Of a stretch of 64,000 nt of DNA, positions 1-12,750 are shown in pieces. The notes under the pieces are model-generated. The model was given only the letters and a program-made list of their open reading frames with translations, did no database searches and was not told where the DNA came from. Position 1 is the stretch's first letter, and each line of letters opens with the position of its first letter. The translations under genes were made by a program, and so were the position numbers. The stretch is from Linanthus parryae (lineage: Eukaryota > Streptophyta > Magnoliopsida > Ericales > Polemoniaceae), in the NCBI GenBank assembly GCA_023055425.1, contig JALGPY010000006.1:72944127-73008126 (forward strand), in the 5' to 3' direction.

Positions 1-2759
1 TCACTATTTTAGTGCGCAATTATTTAATGGACATTATGTCCTTGATCTAAGCAATCCTGTCTACAACATTTATACCAAGCGGATTAAATAAATGATTTAA
101 ATCCTGCTTATTTATGGCATTGTCGTTTAGGCCATATAAATGAGAAACGTGTATCTAGACTCCATAAGGATGGATTACTAGACTCATTTGATTTTGAATC
201 ATATGAGACATGTGAGGCTTGTTTATTGGGAAAAATGACAAAGTCCCCTTTCAATAAGAAAGGTGAGAGGACTAGTGAGCAATTGGCGCTCATACATACC
301 GATGTGTGTGGGCCATTAGCCACGCCTGCCAGGGGTGGTTATGTCTACTTCATTACATTTACTGATGATTACAGTAGATATGGATTTGTGTACCTTATGA
401 GGGCAAAATCCGAATCCTTTGAAGTGTTCAAAGAATTCAAGAATGAAGTAGAGAAGCAACTTGGCAAAAGTATCAAGGCTCCACGATCGGATCGTGGAGG
501 AGAGTACTTTAGCCAAGAGTTTGACGACTATCTTAGAGAGTGTGGGATCGTGTCCCAACTCACTCCACCCGGAACGCCACAATGGAATGGTGTGTCCGAG
601 AGGAGGAATCGAACCCTATTGGATATGGTTCGATATATGATGTGTCAAACCGATCTTCCATTATCATTTTGGGGCTACGCTCTATTAAGTGCAGCTTTCA
701 CCATTAACCGTGTTCCATCTAAATCAGTCATGAAGACACCATATGAGATGTGGAGTGGGAGGCGTCCCACACTGTCGTTCATGAGGATTTGGGGCTGCGA
801 TGTCTATGTAAAACGTTTACAATCAGACAAGGTAGGGCCTAAATCGGATAAGTGTAAATTTGTGGGGTACCCTAAGGAAACTAAGGGTTACTACTTCTAC
901 AATCAAACCGAGAACAAAGTGTTTGTTGCTCGGACCGGCGTGTTTCTAGAAAGAGAGTTTGTCTCTAAAGAAGAAAGTGGGAGGAATGTAGAACTTGAAG
1001 AGGTTCAAGAACCACAAATCACTGAACCGATTATGGAACATGAACAGGAACCACAAGTAGTTGTGGAGCAACCTGTTCAGGTAACACAAGAGCTTCGCAG
1101 ATCTAGTAGAGTGCGCCAGTAACCCGAGAGGTATGGACTTCTCGTAATCGATTCCGGTGACACGATGCTCATAGATGATGAGCCTACTACCTATGAGGAG
1201 GCCATGAGTGGCCCAGACTCTCAGAAGTGGCTGGAAGCCATGAGATCCGAGATGGAATCCATGTATACCAACAAAGTATGGACTTTGGTGGAACCACCCG
1301 ATGGGGCGCGGCCCATAGGGTGCAAGTGGGTCTTCAAGAAGAAGATCGACATGGATGGTAATGTGATTACCTATAAGGGCCGATTGGTGGCTAAAGGATT
1401 CAGACAGATTCATGGTATTGACTATGATGAAACCTTTTCAACGGTCGCTATGACCAAATCCATCCGAATCCTACTTTCGATTGCAGCATACCACGACTAT
1501 GAGATTTGGCAGATGGATGTCAAAACAGCATTCCTTTATGGGAATCTCCTCGAGGACGTGTATATGATACAGCCGGAGGGTTTTGAGGATCCAAAGCAAG
1601 CCAATAAAGTCTGTAAACTGCAACGGTCCATTTATGGATTGAAGCAAGCTTCTAGGAGTTGGAATCGGCGTTTTTATGAAGTGGTCAAAGAGTTTGGCTT
1701 CATCAGAAACGAAGATGAGTCTTGTGTCTACAAGAAGGTTAGTGGGAGCTCTGTAGCTTTTCTGGTCTTGTATGTGGATGACATACTACTCATTGGAAAC
1801 GACATTCTCATGTTGCAATCTGTTAAAAATTGGCTAGGAAAGTGTTTCTCAATGAAGGAATTAGGGGAAGCAGCCTATATACTCGGTATAAAGATCTATA
1901 GAGATAGATCTAAGAGGTTGCTAGGCCTAATTCAAAGTACATATATTGACAAGGTGTTGAAACGATTCAACATGCAAGACTCCAAGAAGGGATTCTTGCC
2001 CATGTCACATGGAATCACTCTTTCGAAGAGTGGTTGTCCTTCCAATGAGATTGAGAAGGAACGCATGAGTAGAATCCCCAATGCCTCGACCATAGGATCT
2101 ATCATGTAAGCCATGTTATGTACTAGACCAGATGTGTCATATGCCTTGAGTATGACAAGCAGATACCAATCCAATCCGGGTGAGAGTCACTGGATTGCAG
2201 TCAAGAACATCCTAAAGTACTTGAGAAGAACTAAGGATGCTTTCTTGATATTTGGCGGTGAGGAAGAGTTGCGTGTAAGGGGTTACACTGATGCAAGCTT
2301 CCAAACCGACAGAGATGACTTTAGGTCACAGTCGGGATATGTGTTTTGCCTGAATGGAGCAGCGGTGAGCTGGAAGAGTTCCAATCAAGAGACGGTAGCT
2401 GATTCTACAACAGAGGCTGAGTACATTGCTGCAAATGGCGCAACAAAGGAGGCTGTTTGATCAGAAAGTTTGTTTCTGAACTTGGTGTGGTCCCTAGCAT
2501 TGCGGATCCAGTTGAGTTGTTCTGTGACAACACTGGGGCGATCGCGCAATCGAAGGAACACAGGTCACACCAGAAGTCCAAGCACGTGCTCAGGAAGTTT
2601 CATCTGATTCGAGATATTATCGATATAGGAGACGTTCGGATATGCAAGATTCCTACAGATGATAATCTGTCAGACCCGCTTACAAAGCCTCTCACGCAGT
2701 GGAAGCATGAAGGGCACACTAGGAGTATGGGCATACGAGATGCGCCAGATTGGCTCTAG
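1..2759 (+). pseudogene. Element A pol (integrase, RT, RNase H), broken
   Basis: The reading frame encodes the second half of a copia polyprotein. The GAG-pre-integrase region (1-330) precedes an integrase core (about 300-760) with the DDYSRYG segment and the late WNGVSERRNR helix. RT follows at 1165-2109 with the YVDDILL catalytic box (about 1768-1790), then RNase H at 2113-2759 with the DSTTEAEY signature. Compared with copies B and E it has a one-base deletion near 87, a G-to-T change giving a TAA stop at 1120-1122, a TAC-to-TAA stop at 2107-2109 and a one-base deletion near 2458. It can no longer make a full polyprotein. Confidence 0.92.
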
Positions 2760-2773
2760 TGCAAGTGGGAGAC

Positions 2774-4202
2774 TGTTGGAATAGATGCCCTAGAGGCAAT
2801 CTAGTTTAGTATGAATTATTTGTGGCTAGAAATTCATTTATTATTTATTGGATATTTAATATAATGAAGTCATTAGATTTAAAATTGTGTTGTTTATCTT
2901 AAATATACCTAGTCAAGTATAATGATTAAATGGGACAATCATCTATAGACTAGTATGGGGTTGGATTGATATGGAGATATCACGATCCAACACATAGGTG
3001 TGCATTAGGGAATGTTGCACTGGATTGACCCATCTCCGAGAAGGCTACATACACGTTATGTTGAGTCACAAGCGCTTCTCGCGGTGCAATGGTATTGTCA
3101 TCCTTAGACTTTAAGTCGCTAGATATTCTAGTTGTGGATTATTGTGATCTTGGTAGCGTTAAACGCTACACCGTAACTGGGTAGTTATAAAGGCGTGTAT
3201 TGGATACAATAAGAAGCAAGCTTAGAGATCGTAGTGGACGTAGATAGAATTCGTCCCTCCCACATAACGGGAGCAAATATCCTAGGCCACTCGAGGAATA
3301 GTGCTTATAGAATGTCTGGCCAGACTCAAATAAATCAATATGGGATATTGATGTTATTTGCACGAATAAGGCTATTCCCATGAATCGAGAAACTATGGAT
3401 TGGATATACGAGTGTGACTTGTATGTCTCGTGTCCAATCCGGATATAGAGACAAAGGGATGAGACAATTACTTGTACAAAGGATGTCAAGATGACTATTC
3501 TATTAGTTGGCTAGAATGGATGTTTTGCTAGAGACCGCTCCATATTAGCAAATAGTTGCTACCAACTAGATAGAACCTATGGGGTCACACGCTATATAGA
3601 GTTGAAATAGATTTGGGAACTAATTAATTGGATTAATTAATTAGAAGGATCACTTTGCAAACCCTTGCAAACTTAGTAGGGACTAATTTGCAAGGAAGGG
3701 ACTAAATTGAATTCTAGTAGGACTAGAATAAGTCCTTTAGGTAGTTAACAAGGAGTTGTTGGACTATATAAAGGACCTTCCTTCCTTCCTTCCCACATAA
3801 ATTATGCTCATAATTGAACATAACAAGAGTGGGAGAGAACAAAAGGAGAGAGAGCAAGAAACAAGGGAGCCCGACCGCCCCCTTGCCGCCGCCCCATCCC
3901 CGTCGGCCAAAGGAGGCCGAGACCCTCGTTTTGGGTCTCGTTTTGCGTGATTCTTCTTCCTCTTCCTCTTCCGGGCTAGAACCAAGGACTTGGGAGATCT
4001 AGGATCAACTCTAGGCGTGGATCAACCATAGAGAACGTGACACAATTCGCGTTTGAAGTCATCAAAGGAGAACCCTAAGGTGTGTTTATGATTTCTAACC
4101 CTTACCATCGTTATGTCTCTTGACTTGTGATCCTTGGAGGGTTTTGCATGGTTTTATGTTTGTTTATGCTTCCGTTGCGCATCCATGAATCAAAACCCTA
4201 CA
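2774..4202 (+). repeat. Element A 3' LTR
   Basis: A 1,429-bp LTR starts TGTTGGAATAG and ends CCCTACA, directly after a purine-rich tract (GTGGGAGA) at about 2765-2772. A TATATAAA box lies at 3765-3772, followed by a CT-rich and GC-rich leader. The sequence matches the LTRs of B, C and E along its length. Confidence 0.93.
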
Positions 4203-4340
4203 GTTCACAAGAAGTCATTTGGGTTCGACAAACCCGGATTTACCGGATATTACTACACGTGACAGTCCAACACTTGCGGTTGGATCATGTCACCAATCTT
4301 CTACATATCTTTAGATCCTGCACATTTGGACAAATGTGGG
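4203..4340 (-). mobile_element. Element C remnant between A and B
   Basis: These 138 bp separate the 3' LTR of A from the 5' LTR of B. The last 30 bp (about 4311-4340) read like the minus-strand gag/protease border of the Angela elements: they match 58058-58085 of element E (TTTAGATCCTGCA, then a CGACAAAT-like run). The same gag segment resumes at 12751. The leftmost 100 bp align only loosely, so their assignment to C is an inference. Confidence 0.6.
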
Positions 4341-5767
4341 TGTTGGAATAGATTCCCTAGAGGCAATCTAGTTTAGTATGAATTTATTTATGGCTAGAAC
4401 ATTCATTGTATTATTTATTGGATATTTAATATAATGAAGTCCTTAGATTTACAATTGTGTTGTTTATCTTAAATATCCCTAGTCCAGTATAATGATTAAT
4501 GGGAAAATCATCTATAGAATAGTATGGGGTTGCATTGATATGGAGATATCATGACCCAACACATAGGTGTGCATTAAGGGTAATGACGCACTGGATTGAC
4601 CCATCTCCGAGAAGGCTACATACACATTATGATAAGTCACAAGTGCTTCTCCTGGTGCAATGGTATTGTCATCCTTAGACTTGAAGTCGCTAGATATTCT
4701 AGTTGTGGATTATTGTGATTTTGGTAGCGTTAAACGCTACACCGTAATTGGGTAGTTATAAAGGCGTGTACTGGATACAATAAGAAGCAAGCTTAGAGAT
4801 CGTATTGGACGTAGATAGAATTTGTCCCTCCCGCATAACAGGAGCAAATATCCTAGGCCACTCGAGGGATAGTGCTTATAGAATGTCTGGCCTGACTCAA
4901 ATAAATCAATATAGGATATTGATGTTATTTGCACGAATAAGGCTATTCCCATGGATCGAGAAACTATGGATTGGATATACGAGTGTGACTTGTATGTCTC
5001 GTGTCCAATCCGGATACAGAGACAAAGGGATGAGACAATTACTTGTACAAGTTTTGTCGGATGACTATTCTATTAGTTGGCTAGAATCGATGTTTTGCTA
5101 GAAACCTCTCCACATTAGCAAATTGTTGCTACCAACTAGATAGAACCTATGGGGTCACACGCTATATAGAGTTTAACTAGATTTGGAAATTAATTAATAT
5201 GATTAATTAATTAGAAGGATCACTTGCAACACCTTGCAAACTTAGTAGGACTAATTTGCAAGGAAGGGACTAAACCGAATTCTAGTAGGACTAGAATGGG
5301 TCCTATAGGTAGTTGAAAAGGATTTGTTGGACTATATAAAGGATGCTCCTTCCTTCTTTCCCACACTTATGACCTTATTGATCATAACTTGAGTGGGAGA
5401 GAACGAACGGAGAGAGCAAGCAAGCAAGAGAGGCTCTCCCCCCCCCCTTGCTGCCGCCCATCCCGTCGGCCCAAACAAGGAGGCCGCCACCTCCTTGTTT
5501 CCTCGCGTTGTGTGATTTCTTCTTCCTCTTCCTCCATTCCGGGCTAGCACAAAGGAGTAGGAAGATCTAGAATTCAACTCTAGGCGTGGATCAACTATAG
5601 ATTACGTGACACAATTCGCGTTTGAAGTCATCAAATGAGAAACCCTAAGGTGTGTTATTGATTTCTTCCCTTACCATCGTTATGTCTCTTGACTTGTGAT
5701 CCTTGGAGGGTATTGCATGGATTATATTTGTTTTTTTCCGTTGCGCATCCATGACACAAACCCTACA
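4341..5767 (+). repeat. Element B 5' LTR
   Basis: The 1,427-bp LTR runs from TGTTGGAATAG to CCCTACA. It is followed at once by the primer binding site, which identifies it as the 5' copy. It is similar in length to the 3' copy but carries scattered substitutions, so the insertion is not recent. Confidence 0.93.
5333..5340 (+). promoter_or_regulatory. TATA box of the Element B LTR promoter
   Basis: TATATAAA sits about 430 bp before the LTR end, in the same place in every Angela LTR here (for example 3765-3772 in A and 61123-61130 on the minus strand in E). It is the probable core promoter for the genomic RNA. No transcript start can be read from sequence alone. Confidence 0.6.
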
Positions 5768-5768
5768 G

Positions 5769-5781
5769 TTGTATCAGAGCC
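5769..5781 (+). other. Element B primer binding site (initiator tRNA-Met)
   Basis: The sequence TTGTATCAGAGCC begins one base after the LTR. It matches the plant initiator tRNA-Met complement TGGTATCAGAGCC with one mismatch. Element E keeps the perfect form. Confidence 0.85.
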
Positions 5782-5785
5782 ACAG

Positions 5786-7393
5786 GTCGTAGAGCATAAA
5801 CGTGGTTTATGTGTTACATTTTGAATGTTCTACACTTTAAAATTATTGTTTATCGCGTAAAACAAGAAAATCAAGCATATGATGCAATTTGTCAATAATC
5901 TTTCATAACAAGACCTAGTTTTTGCATTGGATGCATGAATTAGTGAGTTTGAGAAATTTTAGGATCTTAGATCTAGGGTTTGGGCATCCTATGGAAAGAA
6001 TGAGTTTTTCTCATACAAGGAAACAACCAAACTTGGGCACCAAGCAAGGGAGTTGTTTTGGAAACAACTCCCAAAGGAGGTTCGGCCCCCCTAGGGGACC
6101 GCCCCTCCTTGCTTGCCGCCCAAGCAAGGCTTAGCCTAGGGGCCGGGGCAGCCCTAGCCCGCTGCCTAGCCGCGTGGGCTAGGGGCCGACCGGCCCAAGG
6201 CCTTTGCGATTCTCTTTTTGGGCCAGGGCAATTTGATTGTTGGGCCCCATGGACCGTTTTAACCCTAGAAAATCCTAAAATCAATTAAATTGACCAAGCG
6301 CGTTAAAATTGGATTTTAAATGTTTATGTGCAAATCGCATGGTGATTGGATATGGCTTTAGGATGTGGTTTCATGTGAATGTTTAATTTTATGGTTTGGT
6401 TTACGGCCTGCGAGCTGATCAATTAATTGTAATAATTAATTAGGGTTTTATGGCCTGCGAGCCATTTTTTTCTCAACTTGTGAGATTTATTTTATTTAGT
6501 ATCGTTGTTAGCTAGTGCTAGATAGAGTAGATTGTTAGCCAAGATTGAAGAAAAGAAGCCCAAAGTCAAAAGGAGCCACAAAAGATGGAGCATGGAGCAT
6601 TCCAAATGACTATGAAGGATGGACCAAAAGATGAAGACACATGGAGATGTGTTTGCATTTAGGGTTCATGGATAATTCCATTGGCTTGGAATTATCTTAG
6701 TCTAGAAAATGCCATATTCACATCACGTTTTATTTTGTTTTGTGATTGTTTATTTTATTGTCTTATTTTTTGTGGTTGGTGTATGGATGATGCATGCAAT
6801 TAGGAAAATAAGATAATTAGACAACCCCGATCTATTATTTGGAGTTGTGCCCAAACTCAAATAGATAGATTAGCTGATATTGATCAACAAAAAAATTAAA
6901 AAATTGAATTTGAAAATCCCTCAAAATTCAAATATTGTGTTCTTGCCTTCTCGTTATTTAAACACTCATTATCATCATGATTTATCAAGTTCGTGAGTGC
7001 CAAAGCATGGCGACTTGGTTCATAATGATGGAATGCGATGGCACAAGCTAGTAATGTGCAACTGTTTAAATAAGAGGTTGAACACAACTAGGCTATTAAT
7101 ATGATTAAAAACCTCGAGGCAATCAATTGGGATTATCCATGTGGATGGATCAATAAGGAGTTATTTGCCCAGTTGAACCAAGAGTTGCATAAGAGATGCA
7201 ATTGGAATTGTTCCTACCTAAAGTAGTCAAATTATGGGTGACTTGCCAAATCAAGCTCATTAGGAGATGAAACATGGATATTGGCCCACTAAAAAATAAA
7301 ATGATATTTTCCGCATTAATATCTTGAGGGTTATTAATCCGTAGAAAAATAGTTGGAGCCATATTTGCGTGTTTTCCTTTTGTAGAATCCCAA
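5786..7393 (+). other. Element B 5' leader with a GC-rich block
   Basis: A 1.6-kb untranslated leader lies between primer site and gag. The stretch 6060-6250 is strikingly rich in G and C and full of GGCC/GGGGCCG words, while the rest is AT-rich. Related blocks sit at the same place in C (15730-15900) and E (60225-60420). Short reading frames across it differ between copies and are not believed. Confidence 0.6.
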
Positions 7394-8683
7394 ATGGCAA
7401 ATAACTCATCGAGTTCACAACATTCCCTAGGATCTGTCCTTGAGAAGGACAAGCTCTCTAGAACCAATTTCCTAGATTGGTACAGAAACTTGAGAATCGT
7501 TCTCAAGCAAGAGAAGAAACTGTACGCAATAGAGGGGCATGTTCTAGAAGGTCCAGAGAACCAAACACCTGCAGCCCTAAAGGCGTATCAAAAGCGTGTT
7601 GATGACGCTAATGATGCGGCCTGCCTGATGCTATACACCATGACTTCTGAGTTTCAGAAGCAACACGAAAACATGTATGCTGTCGATATGATCGAGCATC
7701 TGAAGCAGCTCTTCCAAGAGCAGGCAAGGGTTGAGAGGTATGAGGTCTCTAAGGCACTGTTCAAGTGTCATCTGGCAGAAGGGAACCCGGTGGGACCCCA
7801 TGTACTCCGTATGATCGGGTACCTGGAGAATCTCGCCCGACTGGGGTTCCCGGTCGGCCAAGAGTTGGCAACCGATCTCGTGTTGCAATCGTTGCCCGAG
7901 AGTTATGGAAAGTTCATCATGAACTATAACATGAACGAGATCGTGAAACCACTACCAGATTTGCTCAATATGTTGAGGACATCTGAACAAAGCATCAACA
8001 AGGGTAAGGGCAAGGCCATTATGATGGTGCAGAAAGAAAAGGGCAAAAGATTTGCCTCATCCTCCAAGGGAAAAGGCAAGTCAATTTCCAAGTCCAAGGA
8101 AATTGCCCTTAAGCCTGTTGGTGGCATTGCCAAATGTGTGACTAAACGTGAATGTCACTACTGCAGTCAGCCTGGACACTGGAGAAGGAACTGCCCAAAA
8201 TATCTGGAGAACAAGAGGCTTGGAATAGTGATTGCACCACCACCAGGTATTTTTGTTGTAGATGTCAATTTAACTGTCTCTACATCATGGGTATTAGATA
8301 CTGGATGTGGATCTCACATTTGTCGAAATGTGCAGGATCTAAAGAAAAGTAGAAGATTGGCTAAAGGGGAGATAGATCTGCGCGTTGGGAATGGAGAAAA
8401 AGTTGCTGCGTTGGCCGTGGGCATGTGCGAGCTATCTCTGCCTTCAGGATTAGTTTTAGAATTAAATAATTACTATTTTGTGCCTACTATGAGCAGAAAG
8501 ATTATTTCTATTTCTTGTTTGGACAAGGAAGGTTTTATTATTTCAATAAAGAACAATCATTGTTCCTTTTATTTGAATATTATTCACTATTTTAGTGCGC
8601 AATTATTTAATGGACTGTATGTCCTTGATCTAAGCAATCCTGTCTACAACATTAATACCAAGAGGATTAAAATAAATGATTGA
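7394..8683 (+). pseudogene. Element B gag and protease region
   Basis: This 429-codon frame starts at ATG 7394 (MANNSSSSQHSLGS), the same start as in element E. It encodes the copia Gag capsid region (UBN2-type, about residues 10-200), a basic Lys/Ser-rich linker, a CCHC zinc knuckle (CHYCSQPGHWRRNC, near residue 255) that would bind genomic RNA, and the start of the aspartic protease with its WVLDTGCGSHIC active site near residue 300. The frame is cut by a TTA-to-TGA change at 8681-8683. In intact relatives gag and pol form one polyprotein, so this stop separates Gag/protease from integrase and RT. Confidence 0.9.
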
Positions 8684-11301
8684 AATCCTGCTTACTTATG
8701 GCACTGTCGTTTAGGCCATACAAACGAGAAACGTGTATCTAGACTCCATGAGGATGGACTACTAGACTCATTTGATTTTGAATCATATGAGACATGTGAG
8801 GCTTGTTTATTGGGAAAAATGACAAAGTCCCCTTTCAATAAGAAAGGTGAGAGACTAGTGAGCAATTGGCGCTCATACACACTTATGTGTGTACTTCATT
8901 ACATTTACTGATGATTACAGTAGATATGGATTTGTGTACCTCATGAGGGCGAAATCTGAGTCCTTTGAAGTGTTCAAAGAATTCAAAAATGAAGTAGAGA
9001 AGCAACTTGGCAAAAGTATCAAAGCTCTACGACCGGATCGAGGAGGAGTATACTTGTGCCAAGAGTTTGACGACTATCTTAGAGAGTGTGGGATCGTCTC
9101 CCAACTCACTCCACCCGGAACGCCACAATGGAATGGCGTGTCTGAGAGGAGGAATCAAACCCTATTGGATATGGTTCGATCTATGATGTGTCAAACGGAT
9201 CTTCCATTATAATTTTGGGGCCACTCTCTATTAAGTGCAGCTTTCACCATTAACCGTGTTCCATCTAAATCAGTCATGAAGACACCACATGAGATGTGGA
9301 GTGGGAGGCGTCCCACATTGTCGTTCATGAGGATTTGGGCTGCGATGTCTATGTAAAATGTTTACAATCATACAAGCTAGGGCAAAAATCGGATAAGTGT
9401 AAGTTTATTGGGTACCCTAAGGAAACTAAGGGTTACTACTTCTACAATCCAACCGAGAACAAAGTGTTTGTTGCTCGGACCAGCGTGTTTCTAGAAAGAG
9501 AGTTTGTCTCTAAAGAAGCAAGTGGGAGGACTGTAGAACTTGAAGAGATTCAAGAACCACAAATCACTGAACCGATTATGGAACAAGAACAGGAACCACA
9601 CGTTGTGGATCATCCTGTTCAGGTAACACAAGAGCTTCGTAGATCTAGTAGAGTGCGCCAGGAACCCGAGAGGTATGGACTTCTCATGACCGATTGCGGT
9701 GACACGATGCTCATAGATGATGAGCCTACTACCTATGAAGAGACGGTGAAAGGCCCAGACTCTCAGAAGTGGCTAGAAGCCATGAGATCCGAGATGGAAT
9801 CCATGTATACCAACAAAGTATGGACTTTGGTGGAACCACCCGAAGGGGCGCGGCCCATAGGGTGCAAGTGGCTCTTCAAGAAGAAGATCTACATGGATTG
9901 TAATGTGATTACCAATAAGGGCCGGTTGGTGGCTAAAGGATTCAGACAGATTCATGGTATTGACTATGATGAAACATTTTCACCAGTCGCTACGACCAAA
10001 TCAATCCGAATCCTACTTGCAATTGCAGCATACCATGACTATGAGATTTGGCAGATGGATGTCAAAACAACATTCCTTTATGGGAATCTCCTGGAGGACG
10101 TGTATATAATACATCCAGAGGGTTTTGAAGATCCAAAGCGAGCCAAAAAAGTCTGTAAGCTGCAACGATCCATTTATGGATTGAAGCAAGCTTCTAAGAG
10201 TTGGAATCGACGTTTTGATGAAGTAGTCAAAGAGTTTGGCTTCATCAGAAACGAAGATGAGTCTTGTGTCTACAAGAAGGTTAGTGGGAGCTCTGTAGCT
10301 ATTCTGGTCTTGTATGTGGATGACATACTACTCATTGGAAACGACGTTCCCATGCTGCAATCTATTAAAGATTGGCTAGGGAAGTGTTTCTCAATGAAGG
10401 ACTTAGGGGAAGCAGCCTATATACTCGGTATAAAGATCTATAGAGATAGATCTAAGAGACTGCTAGGCCTAAGTCAAAGTACATATATTGACAAGGTGTT
10501 GAAACGGTTCAACATGCAAGATTCCAAGAAGGGATTCTTGCCCATGTCACATGGAATCACTCTTTCGAAGAGTGGTTGTCCTTCTAATGAGATTGAGAAG
10601 GAACGCATCAAAAGAATTCCCTCATCCTCGGCCATATGATCTATCATGTACGCCATGTTATGTACTAGACCAGATGTGTCATATGCCTTGAGTATGATAA
10701 GCAGATACCAATCCAATCCGGGTGAGAGTCACTGGATTGCAGTCAAGAACATCCTAAAGTACTTGAGAAGAACTAAGGATGCTTTCTTGATATTTGGCGG
10801 TGAGGAAGAGTTACGTGTAAGGGGTTACACTGATGCAAGCTTCCAAACTAACAGAGATGACTTTAGATCACAGTCGGGATATATGTTTTGCCTGAATGGA
10901 GCAGCGGTGAGCTGGAAAAGTTCCAAGCAAGAGACGGTAGCTGATTTTACAACAGAGGCTGAGTACATTGCTGCAAATGGCGCAGCAAAGGAAGCTGTTT
11001 GGATCAGAAAGTTTGTTTCTGAACTTGGTATGGTTCCTAGCATTGCGGATCCAGTTGAGTTGTACTGTGACAACACTGGGGCGATCGCGCAATCAAAGGA
11101 GCCCAGATCACACCAGAAATCCAAGCACGTGCTCAGGAAGTTCCAACTGATTCGAGATATTATCGATAGAGGAGACGTTCGATATGCAAGATTCCTACAG
11201 ATGAGAATCTGTCAGATCCACTTACAAAGCCGCTTGTGCAATGGAAGCATGAAGGGCAAACTAGGAGTATGGGCATACGAGATGCGCCAGATTGGCTCTA
11301 G
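8684..11301 (+). pseudogene. Element B integrase, RT and RNase H, broken
   Basis: The remainder of the copia polyprotein is recognisable: GAG-pre-integrase, integrase (8889-9290), RT with YVDDILL (about 10313-10333) and RNase H (10646-11301). Compared with A and E there is a one-base loss near 8853, a deletion of about 37 bp near 8890 in the integrase start, a TAA stop near 9210, a one-base loss near 9338, a TGA stop at 10637-10639 and a one-base loss near 11180. The copy is therefore dead for transposition on its own. Confidence 0.9.
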
Positions 11302-11315
11302 TACAAGTGGGAGAC

Positions 11316-12750
11316 TGTTGGAATAGATGCCCTAGAGGCAATCTAGTTTAGTATGAATTTATTTATGGCTAGAACATTCATTGTATTATTTATTGGATAT
11401 TTAATAAAATGAAGTCCTTAGATTTACAATTGTGTTGTTTTTCTTAAATATCCCTAGTCCAGTATGATGATTAATGGGACAATCATCTATAAACTAGTAT
11501 GGGGTAGGATTGATATGGAGATATCATGATCCAACACATAGGTGTGCATTAAGGGTAATGACGCACTAGATTGACCCATCTCCGAGAAGGCTACATACAC
11601 GTTATGATAAGTCACAAGTGATTCTCTTGGTGCAATGGTATTGTCATCCTTAGACTTGAAGTTGCTAGATATTCTAGTTTTGGATTATTGTGATTTTGGT
11701 AGCGTTAAACGCTACACCGTAACTGGGTAGTTATAAAGGCGTGTACTGGATACAATACGAAGCAAGCTTAGAGATCGTAGTGGACGTAGATAGAATTCGT
11801 CCCTCCCACATAACGGGAGCAAATATCCTAGGCCACTCGAGGGATAGTTCTTATAGAATGTCTGGCCAGACTCAAATAAATCAAAATAGGATATTGATGT
11901 TATTTGCACGAATAAGGCTATTCCCATGGATCGAGAAACTATGGATTGGATATACGAGTGTGACTTGTATGTCTCGTGTCCAATCCGGATATAAATACAA
12001 AGGGATGATACAATTACTTGTACAAGGTTTGTCGGATGACTATTCTATTAGTTGGCTAGAATGGATGTCTTGCTAGAAACCGCTCCATATTAGCAAATTG
12101 TTGCTACCAACTAGATAGAACGTATGGGGTCACACGCTATATAGAGTTTAACTAGATTTGGGAATTAATTAATAGGATTAATTAATTAGAATGATCACTT
12201 TGCAACACATTGCAAACTTGGTAGGACTAATTTGCAAGGAATGGACTAAACCGAATTCTAGTAGGACTAGAATGGGTCCTTTAGGTAGTTGACAAGGATT
12301 TGTTGGACTATATAAAGGATGCTCCTTCCTTCCTTCCCACACTTATGAACTTCTTGAACATAACTTGAGTGGGAGAGAACCAAAGGAGAGAGCAAGCAAG
12401 CAAGAGAGGCTCGCCCGCCCCCCCTTCCCCCTTGCCGCCGCCCATCCCGTCGGCCCAAACAAGGAGGCCGCCACCTCCTTGTTTCCTCGCGTTGTGTGAT
12501 TTCTTCTTCCTCTTCCTCCATTACGGGCTAGCACAAAAGAGTAGGAAGATCTAGAATTCAACTCTAGGCGTGGATCAACTATAGAGAACGTGACACAATT
12601 CGCGTTTGAAGTCATCAAAAGAGAAACCCTAAGGTGTGTTATTGATTTCTTCCCTTACCATCGTTATGTCTCTTGAGTTGTGATCCTTGGAGGGTATTGC
12701 ATGGATTATATTTGTTTTTTTCATTGCGCATCCATGATCAAAACCCTATA
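11316..12750 (+). repeat. Element B 3' LTR
   Basis: A 1,435-bp LTR follows the polypurine tract CAAGTGGGAGAC (11304-11315). It starts TGTTGGAATAG and ends CCCTATA, a decayed form of CCCTACA. Confidence 0.93.

Larger units (their letters stand above)
1..4202 (+). mobile_element. Element A: Angela/BARE1-type Ty1/copia retrotransposon, right-hand part
   Basis: The right portion of a copia element enters the window in the middle of its polyprotein and ends with a complete 3' LTR closing in CCCTACA at 4202. Order of domains is GAG-pre-integrase, integrase, reverse transcriptase, RNase H, polypurine tract, LTR, as in all Ty1/copia elements. LTR sequence and protein closely match elements B and E in this window. 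The five bases after the LTR (GTTCA) should be its right target duplication, but the left partner lies outside the window. The flanking DNA at 4203-4340 appears to belong to element C, so A is probably nested in C. Confidence 0.93.
4341..12750 (+). mobile_element. Element B: complete Angela/BARE1-type copia retrotransposon
   Basis: This 8.4-kb element has two LTRs in direct orientation (4341-5767 and 11316-12750), a tRNA-Met primer site, gag, pol and a polypurine tract. Flanking pentamers are GTGGG (4336-4340) and GTGAG (12751-12755), one mismatch, consistent with an aged 5-bp target duplication. Removing B joins 4340 to 12751 and restores a continuous minus-strand gag segment of element C. 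All coding parts are present but disrupted. Confidence 0.93.

Noticed and set aside
5973..6288. Overlapping open frames of 76 to 103 codons in the GC-rich leader of B
   Set aside because: They arise because GC-rich DNA lacks stops; the same blocks in C and E do not keep the frames.
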